A DNA stretch of 64,000 nucleotides from Methylocaldum sp. 14B. GTDB lineage: Bacteria; Pseudomonadota; Gammaproteobacteria; Methylococcales; Methylococcaceae. This document shows, in pieces, positions 30,688 through 38,722 of the stretch. The notes beneath the pieces were generated by a model, which did no database searches, was not told the DNA's origin, and saw nothing but the letters and a program-made list of their open reading frames with translations. The DNA lies in the NCBI RefSeq assembly GCF_002005105.1, contig NZ_MSCV01000025.1, positions 28,336 to 92,335 on the forward strand, written 5' to 3'. The translations under genes and the position numbers were made by a program. Position 1 is the stretch's first letter, and each line of letters begins with the position of its first letter.

Positions 30688-31794
30688 TCACGATGCGGGA
30701 AATGCGCTGTATCGCTCGATGAATCCGAACGTTTCGGCTACGGGCTTGCAGGTTAGATGTCCCTGGTAAGTGTTTACGGCCTTGGCAAACCCTGGATTTT
30801 CGCGAAACGCCGTCAAGCCCTGATTGGCTAACTGGAGGACATAGGGAAAGCTGGCCTCGGTTAAAGCGATCGTCGATGTCCGGGGATAAGCGCCGGGCAT
30901 GTTGGTCACGCAGTAATGGATGACGCCGTGCTTCTCGTAAACGGGTTCTGAATGAGTAGTGGGCCGCGAAGTTTCCACGCAGCCGCCCTGATCGATGCTG
31001 ACGTCGACGATCACGGAACCGGGCTGCATCGATCCGACCATTTTCTCGGTCACCACGTAGTCTGCCTTGGCCCCGTGCCGCAATACCGCGCCGACGACTA
31101 AATCGGCTTCACATATACGGCGTGCAATGACGTCCGGCTCGGAAGCAAAAAACTCGAGTTCCCCTGAAATTTCGCGCTGCATCCGCTCGCCCTTGGCCTT
31201 GTCGATGCCTGCAACAGAAACCTGAGCCCCAAGCCCCCACGCCGTCTGCGCGGCGTGAAAAGCCACGACCCCGTCGCCTACGATCAACACCCTTCCGTGT
31301 CTCGCGCCCAGAACCTTGCCGAGCTGCACCCCTCTACCGCCATTGAACTCGGCCAGATAATAAGCACCGACCAGTGCCGCCATATTACCCGCGACCGCGC
31401 TCATGGGAGCGAGAATCGGCAATCGACCGGATCTGTCCTCCAAGGTTTCGTATGCCACCGCCATAGTGCGGCGTTCCAGTAAGATCTCAGTGAGCGAGCG
31501 AGGAGCCCCCGCAAGATGGAAGAAGGTAAACACGATCTGATTTCGGAGAAAAAGGTACTCCGGTTCTATCGGCTCTTTGACCTTGAGAACCAAGTCCGAA
31601 TTCCATGCGTCCTCGACGCCGCAAATACGAGCGCCCATCCGAACGTATTCCTCATCCTTAAATCCGGAACCGAGCCCCGCATTCGTTTCGATCAAAACTT
31701 CGTGCCCCGCCTCGACAAGTATCGATGCTTGATGCGGCGTCAGCGCGACGCGGTTTTCGTTATTCTTGATTTCTTTAGGTACCCCGATTCTCAT
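30688..31794 (-). CDS. ald: alanine dehydrogenase
   Basis: Ald catalyses reversible NADH-dependent amination of pyruvate to L-alanine. The 368-residue length fits. MRIGVPKEIKNNENRVALTPHQ is the standard N-terminus with the substrate-binding R15; the NAD fold is around VLIVGDGVVAFHAAQTAWGLGAQV, and HYCVTNMPGAYPRTST is conserved. In some methanotrophs Ald serves ammonium assimilation. It is monocistronic, with no operon partner. The family homologue, NAD(P) transhydrogenase alpha, is longer and is excluded by the alanine dehydrogenase C-terminus. Confidence 0.95.
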   Translation of the reverse strand: MRIGVPKEIKNNENRVALTPHQASILVEAGHEVLIETNAGLGSGFKDEEYVRMGARICGVEDAWNSDLVLKVKEPIEPEYLFLRNQIVFTFFHLAGAPRSLTEILLERRTMAVAYETLEDRSGRLPILAPMSAVAGNMAALVGAYYLAEFNGGRGVQLGKVLGARHGRVLIVGDGVVAFHAAQTAWGLGAQVSVAGIDKAKGERMQREISGELEFFASEPDVIARRICEADLVVGAVLRHGAKADYVVTEKMVGSMQPGSVIVDVSIDQGGCVETSRPTTHSEPVYEKHGVIHYCVTNMPGAYPRTSTIALTEASFPYVLQLANQGLTAFRENPGFAKAVNTYQGHLTCKPVAETFGFIERYSAFPAS

Positions 31795-32132
31795 AGCAGT
31801 ATGCAGCTCTACAGACTTGAAACTTATGAACGATTGTATACGTTCGGAGGAACCAGGCCATCCTCAGAACGACTCGAGCTTATTCTCTAGTCTAACCGTA
31901 GTCGACGCTTTGGCGTGTAACCCAGAGCCACATACTCTGTCGAGCGATCAGTCAGCAAAAACAATTATCGAGGCCGACATCTCCGCGATTCTAAAGTGAA
32001 CATCAGAGCCCGACTGAATCGGCCTCAATATCGTAGCGAGGCGGAGGTTTGTGCCTCCGCCCCGATGCAGACAATCTTGTTCGCGCTTTGCCACGCGAAT
32101 CCAAGACCGGAAGGTCTGGTCCGCGAGATCGC
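31795..32132. other. 338-base gap upstream of ald
   Basis: No supportable gene is present. The only clear structure is a hairpin at 32040-32061, listed separately. An ATACAAT on the minus strand near 31835-31845 could be part of the ald promoter, but no -35 box is convincing. Confidence 0.4.
32040..32061 (-). terminator. GC-rich hairpin after the 69-residue four-Cys gene
   Basis: An 8-bp perfect stem, ggcggagg/cctccgcc, with a 6-base loop, lies about 70 bases past the stop of the small gene ending at 32133. No T-run follows on either strand, so it is either a Rho-type or mRNA-stabilising structure. Confidence 0.35.
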
Positions 32133-32342
32133 TCACCGGCGCCATTCGGCAACCAGCTTAAGGCATTCCCGGCGCCACTGGCACTCGAATTCTTTGCACT
32201 CCATGCGATCCTCGGACAAAAAACATGCGGCTTTACCCCTGGCTCGTTGGATAGCCCACACGAGTTGTTTTTCTGTACGGAAATATTCGAGGTCTCGGAT
32301 ACCCTCATGGCGGGCTAAATTCAATAGCTCTGCAGCGATCAT
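32133..32342 (-). CDS. small four-cysteine protein, SAP-like (copy 1)
   Basis: This 69-residue protein of unknown function starts at the ATG at 32342, 6 bases after AAGGAG. The first 35 residues resemble a SAP/Rho-N-like helix pair; the second half is C-x8-C-x4-C-x5-C with an embedded W-R-x-E-C. The same spacing and W-R-x-E-C occur in the neighbouring gene at 32432-32632, so the two are tandem paralogues. Four regularly spaced cysteines suggest a metal or iron-sulfur site; this is inference. There is no signal peptide. Confidence 0.75.
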   Translation of the reverse strand: MIAAELLNLARHEGIRDLEYFRTEKQLVWAIQRARGKAACFLSEDRMECKEFECQWRRECLKLVAEWRR

Positions 32343-32431
32343 CAATCTCTCCTTGGTTTCAGATGCATAAAAACAGCGCGACTACGCGTCTCAACTTCCT
32401 TGGAACGAACTTATCGATTAATTGAAAGCCC

Positions 32432-32632
32432 CTAATTCTCCTTTTTAGCCTGTGAAAAACATTCTTCTCGCCATAAACAACCATGCTGATCGCAGGCAGC
32501 ATCGCGAGCCGTACCGAAGCAGTCGAAGTTTCCTTCGACAATCTGGATCTTTCGGATCAGATCCCGCTTGTTCATGCGGCCTGGAACCAAGCCCATACGT
32601 TTGGCGATCTCCCGAACTTCATCGACACGCAT
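32432..32632 (-). CDS. small four-cysteine protein, SAP-like (copy 2)
   Basis: This 66-residue protein has an N-terminal SAP/Rho-N-like motif (VDEVREIAKRMGL ... KRDLIRKIQ) followed by C38-x8-C-x4-C-x5-C ending W-R-E-E-C. It has a very strong ribosome-binding site (GGAGGAGG) before the ATG at 32632. I recall similar stand-alone proteins in proteobacteria annotated only as SAP domain-containing. It is encoded 89 bases upstream of its diverged paralogue and downstream of glk. The function is not known; nucleic-acid binding with a metal-bound C-terminus is a guess. Confidence 0.78.
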   Translation of the reverse strand: MRVDEVREIAKRMGLVPGRMNKRDLIRKIQIVEGNFDCFGTARDAACDQHGCLWREECFSQAKKEN

Positions 32633-32732
32633 AACGAACCTCCTCCGGAAATCGATTAATTCTGAGATACGAAGTTGATGATTGCATTACAAGGACCAAA
32701 CCAGCCTTAAGGAAATCCAGCCATCAAGCGTC

Positions 32733-33734
32733 TCAGGACTTTTCAAGCAACATGCGTGCCGCAAAATCGGCCGCCCCGATCAACCCAGTGTGAAAATTCA
32801 AGGCAACACGGACCGGGACAGCGCAGAGAAACTCTGAAAGCCGGCCTTTAGCACAAAAACCTTGCATGAAATGGCCGTCCTGTAGTGCGGGCAGAATCTT
32901 TGGCGCAATGCCGCCGCCGACCAGCACGCCGCCGGTAGCGAAACACCTCAAGGCCAAGTTGCCGGCCTCCGCACCAAAAATGCGCGCGAACAGGGCCAGA
33001 GTTCCCCGACACAGCGCATCTCCCCGATGCAAGGCATGCGTGGTGATTTCCCGTGCGGGGTCCTCCGCCTTCTTTATCGCGCCGGCCAATTCGGGCGATT
33101 CGGGCGCATAGTTTATGTCGCGTAGATACTCATAGACATTGACGATTCCCGGTCCGGACAAGATCCGTTCATAACTCACGTGCCCTCCGAACTTGTTTCG
33201 AAGATATACAAGCAAGCCGTCTTCCATGGTGTTGTTGGGCGCAAAGTCCCCATGCCCGCCTTCGGTTGCCAATGCACGATAGAGATGACCATCCCAGTAC
33301 AATACCGCCTGGCCGAGCCCGGTACCGGCTGCGATGACCGCCCGGTTGCCGGTTGCGGGCACTGCACGGGGATTCAGCTCGACCCACTCGTCGGGCCGCA
33401 GCCAGAGCAAACCTAAGGCCATGGCCTGAAGGTCGTTCAGCAATTTCACCTTGGAGATGCCCAGCAGGGGCATCAGGCGCCTCTCGTCAATCAACCAGGG
33501 TAGATTGGTCGTTTGGCAGCGGCCGTCGACGACGGGGCCCGCGACTCCGAAGCAAGCGGCGTCCAGCGGTTCGCTCTGATCCCTCAAGAAATCTTTAACA
33601 ATGTCCTCGAACGAGCCATATCCCGCACTCGGATAGGTCTCCTCCCTCAATATTGATGCGGGCAGTCCTTCCAGCCCCCCGTCGTACAAAGCCAGGATCG
33701 TTTTCGTTCCACCCACGTCGCCCGCTAGTAGCAT
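32733..33734 (-). CDS. glk: glucokinase
   Basis: Glk phosphorylates glucose with ATP. The 333-residue protein has the phosphate-binding LLAGDVGGTKTILALYD (residues 2-18), FGVAGPVVDGRC, LLNDLQAMALGL with the catalytic Asp, and GTGLGQAVLYW. This is the E. coli-type (not ROK) enzyme. It is the last of three same-strand genes with yjbQ and the DUF411 gene (28-base gap). In organisms that do not import glucose it may serve turnover of glycogen or sucrose. Confidence 0.95.
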   Translation of the reverse strand: MLLAGDVGGTKTILALYDGGLEGLPASILREETYPSAGYGSFEDIVKDFLRDQSEPLDAACFGVAGPVVDGRCQTTNLPWLIDERRLMPLLGISKVKLLNDLQAMALGLLWLRPDEWVELNPRAVPATGNRAVIAAGTGLGQAVLYWDGHLYRALATEGGHGDFAPNNTMEDGLLVYLRNKFGGHVSYERILSGPGIVNVYEYLRDINYAPESPELAGAIKKAEDPAREITTHALHRGDALCRGTLALFARIFGAEAGNLALRCFATGGVLVGGGIAPKILPALQDGHFMQGFCAKGRLSEFLCAVPVRVALNFHTGLIGAADFAARMLLEKS

Positions 33735-33762
33735 GACGGCCCTCCCTGTCTCTTAGGAGAGA

Positions 33763-34245
33763 TCAATAAAATCGGTATTCCTGAAACGTGCTCACCCTCC
33801 CCTTCTTGTCGAAGAGCAGCACGGCGAACGGATCCTTTTTCCCGCCCATTTCCATTCCGGGCGTACCCGCAGGCATGCCGGGAACGGCTAATCCCGCCGC
33901 CTCGGGCTTGGCTTGCAACAGCTTCTGGACATCCGCAGCGGGAACATGGCCTTCGACTACGTAACCGTTGACCAGCGCGGTATGGCAGGATTGCAAATTC
34001 TCCGGCACTCCCAGTTCTTTCTTGATCCTGTCCATATCGTTGGATTTGATATCGCGCACGGTAAAGCCATGTTTTTTCATGTGCTCCAGCCATTTTCCAC
34101 AGCAGCCGCAAGTAGGGCTGCGATAAACGGTCATTTCCACCGGGTTCTCGAGGACCGGTACGCCTTTGTCCCATACGCTCTCTTCGGCACGGATCGAAAA
34201 CGGCGACAGAACTACCGTTAGTAGCATCAAACGCAAAAATTTCAT
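33763..34245 (-). CDS. periplasmic DUF411 protein, CGCC motif
   Basis: This 160-residue exported protein has a signal peptide over about residues 1-20 (cleavage near IRA-EES). A thioredoxin-like region with SPTCGCCGKWLEHMKKHGF (about 43-61) is the DUF411 signature; GYVVEGHVPAADVQKLL follows. DUF411 proteins are often near copper-resistance genes and are thought to bind metal, but none are adjacent here. It is between yjbQ and glk, 14 and 28 bases away. Confidence 0.88.
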   Translation of the reverse strand: MKFLRLMLLTVVLSPFSIRAEESVWDKGVPVLENPVEMTVYRSPTCGCCGKWLEHMKKHGFTVRDIKSNDMDRIKKELGVPENLQSCHTALVNGYVVEGHVPAADVQKLLQAKPEAAGLAVPGMPAGTPGMEMGGKKDPFAVLLFDKKGRVSTFQEYRFY

Positions 34246-34259
34246 TGATCACTCCAGGT

Positions 34260-34685
34260 TTAAAACGTTTCCCCGTTCAAAGTGGCGACCACCGAGCGCG
34301 ACCCTGCAAGATCACGGTGCTCGCCCAAATAGATGCCCTGCCAGGTGCCTAACAGCAATCGCCCGTCGCCGACCGGAACGGTTACGCTGGAGCCCATCAG
34401 ACAGGATTTGATGTGGGCCGGCATATCGTCCTCCCCCTCCAAGGTATGGGTGTAATGAGCCGAGCCGTCGGGCGCCAGACTTCTCAGGTGAGTTTCCAGG
34501 TCGCGCCGCACGCTCGGGTCGGCGTTTTCATTGAGAACCAACGATGCGGAGGTATGCTGAATGAAAAAATGAGCGATACCGATGCGGAATTTCCTCAATT
34601 CAGGCAAAAGCCCCAGCAATTCTTCGGTGATTAGGTGAAAACCGCGCGCTCGCGGTTTTAACGCGATTCGTTTTTGTAGCCACAT
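34260..34685 (-). CDS. YjbQ/UPF0047 family protein
   Basis: This 141-residue protein has the UPF0047 signature HFFIQHTSASLVLNENADP (about 51-69) and GTWQGIYLGEHRD near the C-terminus. YjbQ of E. coli shows weak thiamine-phosphate synthase activity in vitro; the true role is unsettled. The conserved histidines suggest a metal site. It is first of the yjbQ-DUF411-glk run; upstream lies the block of hairpins. Confidence 0.9.
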   Translation of the reverse strand: MWLQKRIALKPRARGFHLITEELLGLLPELRKFRIGIAHFFIQHTSASLVLNENADPSVRRDLETHLRSLAPDGSAHYTHTLEGEDDMPAHIKSCLMGSSVTVPVGDGRLLLGTWQGIYLGEHRDLAGSRSVVATLNGETF

Positions 34686-34727
34686 TTTGGCGTATCGGAT
34701 TATCTGCTTTATGAATTTTATTAATCA

Positions 34728-34865
34728 GGCCCGTAAATACCCTCCTGGTATTTCGGGCCGCCGCCCAGGCCGGTACACGCCCGGCCTGGGCTCACGCGGC
34801 TTGTCGCCGCGCCGGGGCATCCCTGCCCCCGATTAACCCGGCCTATATTTATAGGCCGGGTTAAT
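34728..34865. repeat. five consecutive perfect or near-perfect hairpins
   Basis: The noncoding gap between yjbQ and the ABC genes holds five non-identical inverted repeats in 138 bases. They are: 34728-34759 (6 + 7 bp with one bulge); 34763-34791 (11 bp, loop of 7); 34796-34810 (5 bp); 34814-34829 (6 bp, loop of 4); 34832-34865 (16-bp nearly uninterrupted palindrome). None is followed by a T-run, so they are not intrinsic terminators. A structured RNA, a protected 3' end of the ABC transcript or a protein-binding site are all possible. Confidence 0.7.
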
Positions 34866-34963
34866 AATTATGGTTTCACCATAGCCAATCCGTCATACGG
34901 CGTAAATACGCGTTTTCCTGACTTGATTAAAACGTCGAGAACACTGCGGCGGACTCCGAACGG

Positions 34964-35953
34964 TCAAAACACTTTCACCGCCGTGGCTTTAAAACTGACC
35001 CAAACTTCCTTCCCCAGTTCCAAACCGAGGCTTTGCAGCGATTCGAGTGTAATCCGGGCGTTAAGTTTCTCGCCGATATCAATGGTAATCCTCGCCCGCC
35101 CCGCCTCTTCCGCGATCATGATGATACGGCCGCGAAACGAATTACGGAGACTGGAATTCAGAGGTTCCGGGGAGAGCACGATCTCCTCGGGATCGACGGA
35201 GAGATGCGATCCCTGATCCAGCGCACGCGGCACCTGTATCGCCAGCTTGCCGGTGTCGAACACGCCGTTTCGTAGCGCTCCGCGAAACAAATTGACGAGC
35301 GGCGCCCCGACCGATCTTCCGGCGAAAAGGCTGATGGACTCGTCGGCGAGCGCGATACCCTGCACCTGCTCATGGGTGCTGAACACCACCGTGTTCCCAC
35401 TTTGCCGCGCATAATTCGAGAGCACCTGCTCGACCAAGCGCACATTACTTTGATCGAGATACGTAAATGGCTCGTCGAACAACAGCACTTCGGGTGCCGG
35501 AGCCAGCGCTCTCGCCAAGGCAACCCTCTGTTTCTCGCCTCCGGAAAGCGCCCTGACGGATCGCTTTTCGAATCCGGCAAGTCCCACTCGCTCCATTGCA
35601 TCCATTGCCCTGCGGTGCCGCTGTTCCTTTCCGATACCGCGCAGCCTCAGTCCCAACTCCACGTTATCCATCACGCTACCCTGAAGCAGATAAGGACTTT
35701 GCGCCACCAACCCAACGCGGCGCCGAAGTGCCAGAACGTCCTCTCGCCTGACCGGCTGACCGAAAAAATACATTTCGCCGGCATCCGGATGAATCAGAAA
35801 AGCGAGCAGCTCGAGAAGCGTGCTCTTACCGGCGCCGTTCGGACCGATCAGCGCCGTAATCCGGCCGGCGGAGATCGCCAGATGATCGATGGTCAACGCC
35901 GGCTTATCGCCATAAGCAAAAACCACGTGCTCCAGCCAATACGCTCGCTTCAA
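34964..35953 (-). CDS. tupC: tungstate/molybdate-type ABC transporter ATP-binding protein
   Basis: This 329-residue ABC ATPase has Walker A GPNGAGKST, signature LSGGEKQRVALARAL, Walker B EVLLFDEPF and H-loop STHEQ. A C-terminal TOBE/Mop-like domain (RARITIDIGEKLNARITLES) binds oxyanions in molybdate and tungstate importers. I chose the TTG at 35953: its TTGA overlaps the permease stop by four bases and GGAG precedes it by 6; a longer TTG start at 35986 is possible. The partner permease is TupB-like, so tungstate or molybdate is the likely substrate. Confidence 0.85.
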   Translation of the reverse strand: MKRAYWLEHVVFAYGDKPALTIDHLAISAGRITALIGPNGAGKSTLLELLAFLIHPDAGEMYFFGQPVRREDVLALRRRVGLVAQSPYLLQGSVMDNVELGLRLRGIGKEQRHRRAMDAMERVGLAGFEKRSVRALSGGEKQRVALARALAPAPEVLLFDEPFTYLDQSNVRLVEQVLSNYARQSGNTVVFSTHEQVQGIALADESISLFAGRSVGAPLVNLFRGALRNGVFDTGKLAIQVPRALDQGSHLSVDPEEIVLSPEPLNSSLRNSFRGRIIMIAEEAGRARITIDIGEKLNARITLESLQSLGLELGKEVWVSFKATAVKVF

Positions 35954-36642
35954 CCGGCACTCCGGTCCGCAGATTGCAATAGCCAATTCACCGAAAACGC
36001 GACCAGCAGCAACATCATGCCCAAAGCCAAACCGAGCTCGAACTCGCCTTTACTCGTCTCCAGCGCGATGGCGGTCGTCATGGTACGGGTAAGCCCCTGG
36101 ATGTTTCCACCCAACATCATCGCCGTTCCCACTTCTCCGATGGCTCGCCCGAAACCGGCCGCAACCGCCACCAACAGGGCCAAGCGGGTTTCCGACAATA
36201 CCAGCCCGAACTGCTGCGCCGGGCTGGCACCTAACGAGCGCAACGTAGGCAGCAGACGCGGATCGGCGGATTCGACGGCGGTCATCGCAAGATTCATGAT
36301 GAGCGGAAAAATCAGCACCGCCTCGCCGATGATGACGGCCGTCGGGGTGTACAAAAGAGCGAGTTCGCCCAACGGCCCGCGGCGGCTGAACAACCCGTAA
36401 AAAATCAGGCCGATCATAACCGTCGGCATCGCCATCGAAGCGTTCAAGCTCCGCCGCAGGAGCCGTTTTCCCTTAAATTCAATAGACGCCGACCAAACTC
36501 CGGCCGGAACCGCGAGAAGCGCTGCGCAAACGGTTGCGGTAAGCGAGATCTCGAGCGATGTCCAGACGATTCGGTAAACCTCGGGATCGAACTGAAAGAT
36601 TAGACGGAGCGCGGCAAAAAAAGAATCGACAAAGTAGTCCAT
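35950..36642 (-). CDS. tupB: tungstate-type ABC transporter permease
   Basis: This 230-residue inner-membrane permease (binding-protein-dependent type) has five to six hydrophobic helices. The N-terminus with RLIFQFDPEVYRIVWTSL and the late GGNIQGLTRTMTTAIALETSKGE are typical of TupB tungstate permeases; the EAA-like loop is GASPAQQFGLVL. The ATG at 36642 (MDYFVDSFF) is chosen; the frame opens further upstream without homology. It overlaps tupC by four bases. No substrate-binding protein gene lies in the window. Confidence 0.85.
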   Translation of the reverse strand: MDYFVDSFFAALRLIFQFDPEVYRIVWTSLEISLTATVCAALLAVPAGVWSASIEFKGKRLLRRSLNASMAMPTVMIGLIFYGLFSRRGPLGELALLYTPTAVIIGEAVLIFPLIMNLAMTAVESADPRLLPTLRSLGASPAQQFGLVLSETRLALLVAVAAGFGRAIGEVGTAMMLGGNIQGLTRTMTTAIALETSKGEFELGLALGMMLLLVAFSVNWLLQSADRSAG

Positions 36643-36822
36643 GAAGGAATAACAGGAGCGGCAGGACCGAATTTTGCGAAAACACGAAAGAACAAGCAAG
36701 TTTTCCAGTTACTCTGTTCTCGCGCTCAAAAAATCGACCTGCACGATTCAATCTTCGCTGACGGCCCGTGCTGGCTGACGATACAATAGAATCATTTCTC
36801 ATTTGGACGTATTCCATCCATC

Positions 36823-38568
36823 ATGCGCACCAGCCAATTTCCGCTCAACACCATCAAAGAAACCCCGGCCGATGCCGAAATCGTCAGCCATAAGCTGATG
36901 CTGCGCGCCGGTCTGATCCGCAAGCTAGCCGCCGGCCTTTATACGTGGCTCCCTTTGGGGCTGCGCGTACTCCGCAAGGTGGAAAACATAGTCCGCGAGG
37001 AAATGGATCGCAGCGGCGCTTTGGAAGTGCTCATGCCGGCGGTGCAACCCGCGGAGCTCTGGCAGGAATCGGGGCGCTGGGATGTGTTCGGCCCGGAACT
37101 CTGCCGATTCAAGGATCGCCACGAGCGCGATTTCTGCCTAGGTCCCACTCACGAGGAAATCATCACCGATCTGGTCCGCAGCGAAATCAAAAGCTACAAG
37201 CAGTTGCCGGTCAACTTTTACCAGATTCAAACGAAATTCCGGGACGAGATCCGCCCGCGGTTCGGCGTCATGCGGGCTCGCGAATTCCTGATGAAGGATG
37301 CCTACTCTTTCCATCTCGACAAGGACTCCTTGCAGGAAACCTACGACCGGATGTACGAGACTTACTCCCGTATCTTCGAACGGCTGGGACTGCGATTCCG
37401 TGCGGTGCTGGCCGATACCGGCGCTATCGGCGGGAGCATGTCCCATGAGTTTCACGTGCTGGCCGATTCCGGCGAGGATGCCATCGCCTTTTCCGACCGG
37501 AGCGATTATGCCGCCAATATCGAGATGGCCGAAGCTATCGCTCCCGCCGAAGCGCGTGCGCCTGCGAGCCGTCCCATGGAGAAGATCGCTACCCCTGGCA
37601 AGACCAGTATTGCCGAGGTAGCGGAATTCCTGAACGTCCCTGCTGAAAAAATCGTCAAGGCCATCGCCGTGATGATCGGCAAGCGCGACCTCGATAGGGA
37701 GTGGGAAGAGTTTTGCCTGTTACTGCTGCGGGGCGATCATGAGCTCAACGAAGTGAAGGCCGGAAAGATCCTCGGCAGTTTCCGCTTTGCCACCGACGAT
37801 GAAATCGAGCAGCACATGGGCTCTCGGGCGGGCTACATCGGCCCGGTCCAAATGCCCGGCGCGAAAGGAGCCATAAACGTCATCGCCGATCGCCCCGTTC
37901 CGGCCATGAGCGATTTCGTCTGCGGCGCCAACGAGAAGGGGTTCCATCTGATCGGCGTCAACTGGGACCGAGACCAACCGGCGCCCCGACATGTCCACGA
38001 CCTCCGCAAGGTGACGGAAGGCGATCCTAGCCCGGACGGCAAAGGAAATCTCCGCATCGCACGCGGCATCGAAGTCGGGCATGTCTTCCAGCTCGGCACC
38101 AAATACAGCGAAGCGATGCAGGCCACGGTGCTCAACGAAGAAGGAAAAAACCAGGCGCTGATCATGGGCTGCTACGGCATAGGCGTGTCACGCGTGGTCG
38201 CCGCCGCCATCGAGCAGAACCACGACGAACGGGGAATCGTCTGGCCCGAAGCGCTCGCACCGTTCCAGGTCGCTCTCGTGCCGATCAACATGCACACATC
38301 GGAACGGCTGCAGGAGATCGCCGAGCATCTGTACCGCTCTCTTCGGAACGAAGGGATCGAAGTCTTGTTCGACGACCGAAAGGCTCGTCCCGGCGTCATG
38401 TTCGCCGACTTGGAACTGATCGGCATTCCGCATCGGGTGGTCGTCAGCGAGCGTCTGCTCGAATCGAATCAGGCCGAATACAAGGGGAGACGGGATGCCG
38501 AAGCGATTCAAATTCCGCTGGAGGAAGTCGTGCCGTTCATTCGGGCGCGGCTAAACGGCATCGGTTAG
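36823..38568 (+). CDS. proS: proline--tRNA ligase
   Basis: ProRS charges tRNA-Pro; bacterial-type enzymes carry a YbaK-like insertion that edits Ala-tRNA-Pro. The 581-residue protein has class II motif 2 ([21 protein letters not shown]), the editing insertion at about 240-390, motif 3 ([16 protein letters not shown]) and an anticodon domain. The start [19 protein letters not shown] is standard. A TACAAT (36782-36787) may be its -10 box. It is divergent from tupB. Confidence 0.98.
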   Translation: MRTSQFPLNTIKETPADAEIVSHKLMLRAGLIRKLAAGLYTWLPLGLRVLRKVENIVREEMDRSGALEVLMPAVQPAELWQESGRWDVFGPELCRFKDRHERDFCLGPTHEEIITDLVRSEIKSYKQLPVNFYQIQTKFRDEIRPRFGVMRAREFLMKDAYSFHLDKDSLQETYDRMYETYSRIFERLGLRFRAVLADTGAIGGSMSHEFHVLADSGEDAIAFSDRSDYAANIEMAEAIAPAEARAPASRPMEKIATPGKTSIAEVAEFLNVPAEKIVKAIAVMIGKRDLDREWEEFCLLLLRGDHELNEVKAGKILGSFRFATDDEIEQHMGSRAGYIGPVQMPGAKGAINVIADRPVPAMSDFVCGANEKGFHLIGVNWDRDQPAPRHVHDLRKVTEGDPSPDGKGNLRIARGIEVGHVFQLGTKYSEAMQATVLNEEGKNQALIMGCYGIGVSRVVAAAIEQNHDERGIVWPEALAPFQVALVPINMHTSERLQEIAEHLYRSLRNEGIEVLFDDRKARPGVMFADLELIGIPHRVVVSERLLESNQAEYKGRRDAEAIQIPLEEVVPFIRARLNGIG

Positions 38569-38574
38569 CCGCAG

Positions 38575-38601
38575 CCCGGCGTCCAGTTGCGGGACGCCGG
38601 G
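38575..38601 (+). terminator. hairpin downstream of proS
   Basis: A perfect 10-bp stem cccggcgtcc/ggacgccggg with a 7-base loop begins 6 bases after the proS stop. It lacks a T-run; a second hairpin follows at 38614-38640. Confidence 0.45.
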
Positions 38602-38613
38602 CCGTCCGTCCAC

Positions 38614-38640
38614 AATTTGCGCGGTTTGATCGCGCAAGTT
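38614..38640 (+). other. hairpin overlapping the dapC -35 box
   Basis: A stem of about 10 bp (aatttgcgcg / cgcgcaagtt, one G-T wobble, 7-base loop) ends on the first two bases of the dapC promoter -35 element. It could be part of the proS terminator or an operator. Confidence 0.35.
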
Positions 38641-38667
38641 GGAACCGCCCTCGTATGCCCTTATACT
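38639..38667 (+). promoter_or_regulatory. sigma-70 promoter of dapC-dapD
   Basis: TTGGAA and TATACT are separated by exactly 17 bases, about 55 bases before the dapC ATG. Confidence 0.6.
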
Positions 38668-38722
38668 ATGGCCCCGCTTTTTAAGCGGTAAGGCGCTGAA
38701 CTATGGAACCGAACCGTCCGGC

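Noticed and set aside
32003..32308. 101-residue minus-strand frame and 89- to 124-residue plus-strand frames around 32.0-32.3 kb
   Set aside because: They are other frames across the four-cysteine gene, which alone has a good ribosome-binding site and a conserved paralogue.
34832..34865. The 16-bp palindrome as an intrinsic terminator
   Set aside because: No T-run follows on either strand and the loop is nearly absent.
34728..34963. Molybdenum-cofactor or molybdate riboswitch near the tup genes
   Set aside because: The structured block is downstream (3') of the ABC genes on their strand, not in their leader, and I could not match a conserved core.
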